Origin: Phytopseudomonas argentinensis
Lineage (GTDB): Bacteria; Pseudomonadota; Gammaproteobacteria; Pseudomonadales; Pseudomonadaceae
Assembly: GCF_900113905.1 (NCBI RefSeq)
Contig: NZ_FORC01000009.1
Location: forward strand, 1-46,821
Reading direction: 5' to 3'
DNA: 46,821 nt
In this document: in pieces, positions 42,208 through 46,821 of the stretch
How the letters are laid out: every line of letters starts with the position of its first letter
How positions within the stretch are numbered: the first letter of the stretch is position 1
Notes under the pieces: generated by a model
Told to the model about the DNA's origin: nothing
What the model saw: only the letters and a program-made list of their open reading frames with translations
Database searches by the model: none
Made by a program: the position numbers and the translations under genes

Positions 42208-44115
42208 ATGCATCGCTCGATTGCTACCGTCTCGCTGAGCGGCACCCTGCCGGAGAAGCTCGAAGCCATCGCCGCTGCCGGCTTCGATGGCGTGGAAATC
42301 TTCGAGAACGATCTGCTGTACTACGCAGGTAGCCCGCGAGATGTGCGCAAGATGTGCGCCGATCTGGGCATCGCCATCACGCTGTTTCAACCTTTCCGCG
42401 ATTTCGAAGGCTGCCGCCGTGATCGCCTGCAGCGCAATCTGGACCGCGCCGAGCGCAAGTTCGACCTGATGCAGGAGCTGGGCACCGACCTGGTACTGGT
42501 GTGCAGCAACGTCGCGGCCGACTCGCTCGGTGATGAAGACATTCTGGTCGATGACCTGCGCCTGTTGGGTGAGCGAGCCGGCGCACGCGGCCTGCGTATC
42601 GGTTACGAGGCACTGGCCTGGGGGCGCCACGTCAATACTTACCAGCAGGTTTGGAATCTGGTTCGTCAGGCTGATCACTCCGCGGTCGGGGTGATCCTCG
42701 ACAGCTTCCATACCCTGTCGCTCAAGGGCGATCCGGCGGCCATCGCCGAGATCCCGGGCGACAAGATCTTTTTCGTGCAGATGGCCGATGCACCGCTGCT
42801 GGCCATGAACGTGCTGGAATGGAGTCGCCACTTCCGTTGCTTCCCGGGCCAGGGCGAGTTCGATCTGCCGGGCTTCCTGGCGCCGATCATCCGCACCGGC
42901 TATACCGGTCCGCTGTCGCTGGAAATCTTTAACGATGGCTTCCGCGCCGCTCCGCCGCGCGCCAATGCTGTTGACGGGCTACGCTCGCTTCTTTATCTGG
43001 AAGAAAAGACCCGGCAGCTACTGGCAGGGGATGCCCAGGCAGCGAACCTAGACCTGTTGTTCGACACGCCGCCAGCCAGCCGTTACCACGGTGTGGAGTT
43101 CCTCGAGTTCGCCGTCGATGAGGCGGCCGGGGCCAAGCTGTCCGGCTGGCTCGAGCGGCTGGGCTTCGCCAAGGCCGGCGAGCACCGCTCCAAGGACGTC
43201 AGCCTGCTGCGTCAGGGCGATATCAATATCGTGCTCAATGCCGAGCCGTATTCCTTTGCCCACGGTTTCTTCGAAGCCCATGGCCCTTCGCTGTGCGCCA
43301 CGGCGCTGAAGGTCAAGAACAGTGCCGCGGCGCTGCAACGCGCTGTCGACTACCGGGGCCATCCGTATCGCGGACTGGTCGGCCCCAACGAACGGGAGAT
43401 TCCCGCCATGCGCGCCCCCGATGGCAGCCTCATCTACCTGGTCGACCAGGCCGAGGCGGGGCAGACCATTTACGACAGCGACTTCAAACTGGACCCCGCC
43501 GCGGTACCGCCCGGAAGCCTGCAGCGTATCGACCATATGGCGCTGGCGTTGCCTGCCGAAAGTCTCGACAGCTGGGTGCTGTTCTACAAGAGTCTGCTGG
43601 ACTTCGAGGCCGACGACGAGGTTGTGCTGCCCGATCCCTACGGCCTGGTGAAAAGTCGCGCGCTGCGCAGTCGCTGCAGCTCGGTTCGCCTGCCGCTGAA
43701 CATCTCGGAAAACCGCAACACCGCCATCGCCCATGCACTGTCGAGCTACCGCGGCTCGGGCGTGCACCACATCGCGTTTTCCTGCGAGGACATCTTCAAG
43801 GAGGTCGAGCGGGCCAAGGAGGCCGGTGTTCCGCTGCTGGACATTCCCCTCAACTACTACGACGACCTGGCCGCGCGCTTCGATTTCGATGACGAGTTTC
43901 TTAGCGAACTGGCCTACTACAACGTGCTCTATGATCGCGATGCTCAGGGCGGCGAGCTGTTTCACGTGTACACCGAGGCCTTCGAGGAACGGTTCTTCTT
44001 CGAGATCATTCAGCGCAAGAATGGCTACGTCGGTTATGGTGCCGCCAACGTCGCCGTTCGCCTCGCGGCTATGGCCAAGGCACGCAGTGGTAGCGTGCGT
44101 CCGGCGAAGCTGTAA
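42208..44115 (+). CDS. quiC: 3-dehydroshikimate dehydratase fused to an HPPD-like domain
   Basis: A 635-residue enzyme converting 3-dehydroshikimate to protocatechuate, the last step joining quinate/shikimate breakdown to the beta-ketoadipate pathway. The N-terminal TIM barrel (1-280) has the metal ligands expected for the bacterial QuiC type: Glu134 (GYEALAWG), Asp165 (ILDSFH), Gln191 (FVQMADAP) and Glu239 (SLEIFND). Residues about 290-620 form a vicinal-oxygen-chelate domain like 4-hydroxyphenylpyruvate dioxygenase. It keeps all three iron-ligand positions: His443 (IDHMAL), His521 (VHHIAF) and Glu599 (FFFEIIQR). This two-domain form is known from Pseudomonas QuiC. Start ATG 42208, with AGGAG 8 bases upstream. 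The TetR gene follows on the same strand after 71 bases with a hairpin. Confidence 0.95.
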   Translation: MHRSIATVSLSGTLPEKLEAIAAAGFDGVEIFENDLLYYAGSPRDVRKMCADLGIAITLFQPFRDFEGCRRDRLQRNLDRAERKFDLMQELGTDLVLVCSNVAADSLGDEDILVDDLRLLGERAGARGLRIGYEALAWGRHVNTYQQVWNLVRQADHSAVGVILDSFHTLSLKGDPAAIAEIPGDKIFFVQMADAPLLAMNVLEWSRHFRCFPGQGEFDLPGFLAPIIRTGYTGPLSLEIFNDGFRAAPPRANAVDGLRSLLYLEEKTRQLLAGDAQAANLDLLFDTPPASRYHGVEFLEFAVDEAAGAKLSGWLERLGFAKAGEHRSKDVSLLRQGDINIVLNAEPYSFAHGFFEAHGPSLCATALKVKNSAAALQRAVDYRGHPYRGLVGPNEREIPAMRAPDGSLIYLVDQAEAGQTIYDSDFKLDPAAVPPGSLQRIDHMALALPAESLDSWVLFYKSLLDFEADDEVVLPDPYGLVKSRALRSRCSSVRLPLNISENRNTAIAHALSSYRGSGVHHIAFSCEDIFKEVERAKEAGVPLLDIPLNYYDDLAARFDFDDEFLSELAYYNVLYDRDAQGGELFHVYTEAFEERFFFEIIQRKNGYVGYGAANVAVRLAAMAKARSGSVRPAKL

Positions 44116-44126
44116 GCTGTGTTTGG

Positions 44127-44157
44127 GCGGATGCAGGCCAATAGCGGCATCCGCTTT
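44127..44157 (+). terminator. Hairpin between quiC and the TetR gene
   Basis: GCGGATGC (44127-44134) pairs with GCATCCGC (44147-44154), followed by only TTT. It is a partial terminator or a message-processing hairpin that would lower regulator expression relative to quiC. Confidence 0.5.
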
Positions 44158-44186
44158 GCGTCAGCCACGATAACAAGAGCGCCAAG

Positions 44187-44870
44187 ATGAGTGATTCCAT
44201 GACCACCACCCTTGAGGCTGCAAGCCCGGAACTCGCAGCGCCGCCGCGCAAGCCTCGCAAGAACAACCCGGAAAAGACACGGGAGAATATCCTGCAGGCC
44301 GCCATCACCGAGTTCGTTCAGCAAGGGTTGTCAGGCGCACGGGTCGATGCCATCGCCGAACGTACGGCGACCTCCAAGCGCATGATCTACTACTACTTCG
44401 GCAGCAAAGAGCAGCTCTACGTCGAGGTGCTATTGAAGTTGTATGGCGATATCCGCAGCACGGAGCACCGCCTGCATCTCGGTGAACTGGCCGCGCCCGA
44501 TGCCATCCGCCGGCTGGTCGAATTCACCTTCGATCACCACGACCGTAATTCGGACTTCGTGCGCATCGTCTGTATCGAGAACATTCATTACGGCGAATAC
44601 GTAAAGCAGTCGCCGGAAATCCGCAGAATGAGTGATGTGGTGCTGCAGGCGCTTGAGGAAACGCTCAAGCGGGGAGAGCAGGAAGGCCTGTTTCGCGAGG
44701 GGCTTACCACCGTTGACGTGCACATGCTGATCAGCTCGTTTTGCTTCTATCGAGTGTCCAACCGCCATACCTTCGGTGAGATCTTCCAGATCGACCTACC
44801 GGATGAGCAGGTCAAGCAGCGCCACAAGACCATGATCTGCGAAGCGGTGTTGCGTTACATCATGCGGTGA
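44187..44870 (+). CDS. TetR-family regulator of the quinate/shikimate genes
   Basis: A 227-residue TetR/AcrR regulator. After a flexible, basic N-terminal tail of about 30 residues comes the DNA-binding domain: TRENILQAAITEFVQQGLSG, then the helix-turn-helix ARVDAIAERTATSKRMIYYYFGSKEQLY. The rest is the ligand-binding helical domain, ending ICEAVLRYIMR. Start ATG 44187, with a weak ribosome-binding site. An ATG five codons later is also possible. It is placed between quiC and the convergent aroE/aroQ pair, so it likely represses the local catabolic genes and is relieved by a pathway compound such as protocatechuate or shikimate. The ligand is inferred. Confidence 0.9.
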   Translation: MSDSMTTTLEAASPELAAPPRKPRKNNPEKTRENILQAAITEFVQQGLSGARVDAIAERTATSKRMIYYYFGSKEQLYVEVLLKLYGDIRSTEHRLHLGELAAPDAIRRLVEFTFDHHDRNSDFVRIVCIENIHYGEYVKQSPEIRRMSDVVLQALEETLKRGEQEGLFREGLTTVDVHMLISSFCFYRVSNRHTFGEIFQIDLPDEQVKQRHKTMICEAVLRYIMR

Positions 44871-44872
44871 AA

Positions 44873-44897
44873 GGGCCGGTTGATCTGCCGCCGGCCC
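44873..44897. terminator. Hairpin between the converging TetR and shikimate dehydrogenase genes
   Basis: GGGCCGG (44873-44879) pairs with CCGGCCC (44891-44897) across an 11-base loop, directly after the TetR stop and just before the stop of the converging gene. No T tract follows in either direction, so it is at best a weak terminator. Confidence 0.4.
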
Positions 44898-44904
44898 ACG
44901 TGCA

Positions 44905-45762
44905 TCAGGCGTTCATGCTGTGGAAGTGGTCGAGCATGCGTTGCGCGTCCGCTTCAACACCGCTGAACAGTTCGAATGCTTTCACTGCCTGGAATACCGC
45001 CATGTTGCCGCCGTCCAGCGTTCTGCAGCCAAGGGCTCGCGCTTCACGCAGCAGCTCGGTTTCCAGCGGGAAGTAAACGATCTCGGCTACCCAGAGGGCG
45101 GCACGCAACAGCTCTTTGGGGATCGGCATGCCTGGAAGCTTGGCCATACCCATCGGCGTGGTATTGACCAGCCCATCCGCGTTCGCCATTGCCGAGGCGA
45201 GGTCGCCACCCGCCTGAGCACGTTGTGAGCCGAAGTGCTTGTTCAGGCTGGCAGCCAGTGCCTGGGCGCGCGCGGGCTCAACGTCAAAGATGCTCAATTG
45301 CTCCACGCCTTCGCTCAGGAGGGCGTGAGCAACTGCTGCGCCTGCACCGCCTGCACCCATTTGCACGACCTGGTGGCGCGGCACGTCACCCAGGCCACGC
45401 CGGAAACCTTCCAGGAAACCCAGGCAGTCCGTGTTATGGCCAATACGTTTGCCGTCTTTGAACACAACCGTATTGACTGCCCCGATGCCCCTCGCTTCAT
45501 CTGAGAGCTCATCGAGCAGGGGGATGATTGCCTGTTTGCAGGGGAAGGTGATGTTGAGCCCGGTAAAGCCCATGCGCTCGGCAGCGCTCAACAGGTCGGG
45601 GAGGGCGCCGCTATCGAGCTTCAATTGATCGAGGTCGATCAGCCTATATAAGTAGCGCAAGCCTTGGGCGTCTCCTTCATGCTCGTGCATGGCGGGGGTT
45701 CGCGAAGCCTGGATGCCGGCGCCGATAAGGCCGGCCAGGATGCCCTGGGTAGTGCTGGTCAT
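44905..45762 (-). CDS. Shikimate/quinate dehydrogenase paralogue (AroE-like, catabolic)
   Basis: A 285-residue NAD(P)-dependent dehydrogenase of the shikimate dehydrogenase family, here likely oxidising shikimate or quinate to the 3-dehydro compound. The substrate domain has GAGIQASRTPAMHEHE and the catalytic Lys in NITFPCK, with the paired Asp in NTDCLGF. The Rossmann domain has GAGGAGAAVAHAL. The replacement of the usual SxS in the N-terminal substrate loop by QASRTP is typical of the YdiB/RifI2-like catabolic branch rather than of biosynthetic AroE. The ATG at 45762 has AAGGA upstream and starts 3 bases after the aroQ stop, so the two genes are co-translated. Confidence 0.9.
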   Translation of the reverse strand: MTSTTQGILAGLIGAGIQASRTPAMHEHEGDAQGLRYLYRLIDLDQLKLDSGALPDLLSAAERMGFTGLNITFPCKQAIIPLLDELSDEARGIGAVNTVVFKDGKRIGHNTDCLGFLEGFRRGLGDVPRHQVVQMGAGGAGAAVAHALLSEGVEQLSIFDVEPARAQALAASLNKHFGSQRAQAGGDLASAMANADGLVNTTPMGMAKLPGMPIPKELLRAALWVAEIVYFPLETELLREARALGCRTLDGGNMAVFQAVKAFELFSGVEADAQRMLDHFHSMNA

Positions 45763-45765
45763 GGG

Positions 45766-46206
45766 TTATTCCTTAACGAAGTGGCTGAAGTGCTGCAGGG
45801 CTGCGCGATAGCCACCGCTGCCCAGGCCGCAGATCACGCCCAGAGCGATAGGGGATACGAAGGAGTGGTGGCGAAAGGTTTCCCTTTTATGCACGTTGGA
45901 CAAATGCACTTCTATTACCGGCAACTCGCAAGCGACCAGCGCATCGCGTATGGCGATTGAGGTGTGTGTCCAGGCTGCCGGATTGATCACGATGCCGGCG
46001 CAGCGGCCACGAGCCTTGTGAATCCAGTCGATCAACTCGGCTTCCTGGTTGGTCTGCCGGAACTCGATAGCCAGGCCCAGGGCCTCGGCAGTCTCCGCGC
46101 ACAGCCTGGAGAGGTCGGCCAGGGTCTCATGACCATAGGTGGCTGGCTCGCGAGTGCCAAGCAGGTTCAGGTTCGGGCCGTTGAGGATGAGAATGATCGG
46201 AGCCAT
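45766..46206 (-). CDS. aroQ: Type II 3-dehydroquinate dehydratase
   Basis: A 146-residue dodecameric-type dehydroquinase converting 3-dehydroquinate to 3-dehydroshikimate. Marks: ILNGPNLNLLGTREPATYG at the start, with the catalytic Tyr24, Asn in INPAAWTHTS, and His in VIEVHLSNVHKRETFRHHS. This catabolic-cluster copy would feed QuiC; biosynthetic copies usually sit with accB and accC. The ATG at 46206 follows GGGAAGCACC. First gene of a two-gene minus-strand operon with the shikimate dehydrogenase. A candidate TetR operator lies 55 bases upstream. Confidence 0.94.
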   Translation of the reverse strand: MAPIILILNGPNLNLLGTREPATYGHETLADLSRLCAETAEALGLAIEFRQTNQEAELIDWIHKARGRCAGIVINPAAWTHTSIAIRDALVACELPVIEVHLSNVHKRETFRHHSFVSPIALGVICGLGSGGYRAALQHFSHFVKE

Positions 46207-46260
46207 GGTGCTTCCCGTTGTTATTGTGCTGCCAGCCTGTGATGGCGCCTGTAAAAAATG

Positions 46261-46276
46261 TACTAACTGGTTAATT
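46261..46276. promoter_or_regulatory. Candidate operator of the TetR regulator (aroQ side)
   Basis: TACTAACTGGTTAATT shares 12 of its 16 positions with the near-palindrome upstream of quiC (42014-42029), including TACTAACT and GTT. A further half-like AACTAG occurs at 46282-46287. It is 55 bases upstream of aroQ, where a repressor could block its promoter. Confidence 0.45.
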
Positions 46277-46339
46277 TGGTCAACTAGCTACCTGTATAAG
46301 TAGAAGGCAAAGCGTTCGATTATCGCGCACCGATCCATT

Positions 46340-46391
46340 TCGCAAGAAATCGAAAATAAACGGTTGACCAGAAAATGTGGGGGCCTATAAT
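46340..46391 (+). promoter_or_regulatory. rRNA operon promoter P1 with UP-like element
   Basis: TTGACC (46364-46369) and TATAAT (46386-46391) are 16 bases apart. The discriminator GCGC follows directly, and an A-rich stretch (AAGAAATCGAAAATAAA) at 46344-46360 lies where an UP element binds the RNA polymerase alpha subunit. It is the most consensus-like of the four promoters. Confidence 0.85.
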
Positions 46392-46460
46392 GCGCACCAC
46401 TTCCGGCGCAGCCTGATCTGAAAACTCCTTTGGAAACAAAGAGTTAGACGAAAATAAGGG

Positions 46461-46488
46461 TTGCACAGACGGCGAATTCGAGTAGAAT
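46461..46488 (+). promoter_or_regulatory. rRNA operon promoter P2
   Basis: TTGCAC (46461-46466), a 16-base spacer and TAGAAT (46483-46488), followed by GCGC. The same design as its neighbours, with a weaker -35. Confidence 0.65.
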
Positions 46489-46566
46489 GCGCCGGCATCG
46501 ACAGGGTGGTTTGAGTGGCTCTGTTGGTGGTTCGATCAGGTTTGATCGAAGGCGGTAAAGAGGGTG

Positions 46567-46594
46567 TTGACAGCGGTTTGTAACGCTGTAGAAT
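46567..46594 (+). promoter_or_regulatory. rRNA operon promoter P3
   Basis: A consensus TTGACA (46567-46572), a 16-base spacer and TAGAAT (46589-46594), followed by GCGC. Confidence 0.8.
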
Positions 46595-46674
46595 GCGCCT
46601 CCCGCTGGAGAGAAGATGATCTGGTCGGGCGCTGCAAGGTGTTGAGAAGAAAGAAAAAATTCTTCAAAAACAAC

Positions 46675-46702
46675 TTGACAGCAAATGAGGGTGCTGTAAG
46701 AT
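46675..46702 (+). promoter_or_regulatory. rRNA operon promoter P4
   Basis: TTGACA (46675-46680), a 16-base spacer and TAAGAT (46697-46702), followed by GCGC. An A/T-rich run (AAGAAAAAATTCTTCAAAAA, ending 46670) precedes it and may act as an UP element. Confidence 0.8.
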
Positions 46703-46821
46703 GCGCGCCTCGGTTGAGACGAAAGACTCAGCCAACCGTTCTTTAACAACTGAATCAAGCAATTCGTGTGGGTGCTTGTGGGTTAAGACTGACTGATCGC
46801 AAGATTATCAGCATCACAAGT
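46703..46821 (+). other. 16S rRNA operon leader with boxA
   Basis: The transcribed leader of an rRNA operon running off the window end. TTCTTTAACAA (46739-46749) matches the boxA antitermination site. The following GAATCAAGCAATTCGTGTGG is typical of gammaproteobacterial 16S leaders, where it pairs with sequence after 16S for RNase III processing. The 16S gene itself must begin shortly after 46821. Confidence 0.85.

Noticed and set aside
1..46821. CRISPR arrays, tRNA genes and complete insertion sequences
   Set aside because: No regularly spaced repeats, no tRNA-like cloverleaf with TTCGA arms, and no transposase frame were seen.

Overview
The window is a high-GC chromosomal segment of a Pseudomonas (Gammaproteobacteria). 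The evidence is the aot arginine/ornithine transport operon ending in an AraC-type argR, an acsA of Pseudomonas type, the smc-zipA-ligA-ffs order, the qui/aroE/aroQ catabolic block, and Pseudomonas REP-like palindromes. The gene blocks resemble separate parts of the P. aeruginosa map as I recall it (the PA0886-PA0893, PA1505-PA1531 and PA0241-PA0245 neighbourhoods), joined differently here. The species is therefore a relative, not PAO1-like in order.

Layout. 1-8422: the tail of a TRAP transporter gene, a CSS/EAL cyclic-di-GMP phosphodiesterase on the minus strand, acsA, then the aotJ-aotQ-aotM-aotP-argR operon with an ArgR-type operator upstream of aotJ. 8498-14869: on the minus strand, a DASS-family anion symporter and a three-gene heme-copper oxidase operon (subunit II with heme c, a fused subunit I+III, a small membrane protein), flanked by a DUF2231 gene and a CopD/HemJ-like gene. 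15242-20328: moaA, a PA2169/DUF2383-type protein, and an iron-complex ABC transporter whose three genes overlap. 20592-23289: guanine deaminase and an MFS transporter on the minus strand. 23542-30553: smc, zipA and ligA (chromosome condensation, cell division, DNA ligation). 30762-32874: an OPT transporter and an HU-family protein. 33362-33537: the 4.5S SRP RNA gene with its promoter.

33538 to about 39300 looks like a decaying integrative element inserted just downstream of ffs. It holds a tyrosine integrase broken by two apparent single-base losses, then a minus-strand run: a small RHH-like protein, a 271-aa protein with a helix-turn-helix-like segment, a possible structured RNA, a complete RNase HI, and several small orphan ORFs, one of which is also frameshifted. 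Parts of this stretch are clearly AT-richer than the rest. No conserved dnaX follows ffs, as it does in P. aeruginosa.

39323-46206: an EamA-type permease, then a quinate/shikimate utilisation block: MHS-type transporter, quiC (3-dehydroshikimate dehydratase fused to an HPPD-like domain), a TetR regulator, a shikimate dehydrogenase paralogue and a type II dehydroquinase. Together these would import shikimate/quinate-type compounds and convert them to protocatechuate. A near-palindromic motif is shared between the MHS/quiC intergenic region and the aroQ promoter region and is a good candidate operator for the TetR protein. The last 460 bases are the control region of an rRNA operon: four tandem promoters of the same design, a boxA-like antiterminator and the start of the 16S leader. 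The 16S gene lies beyond the window.

No tRNA, CRISPR array or complete insertion sequence was seen.
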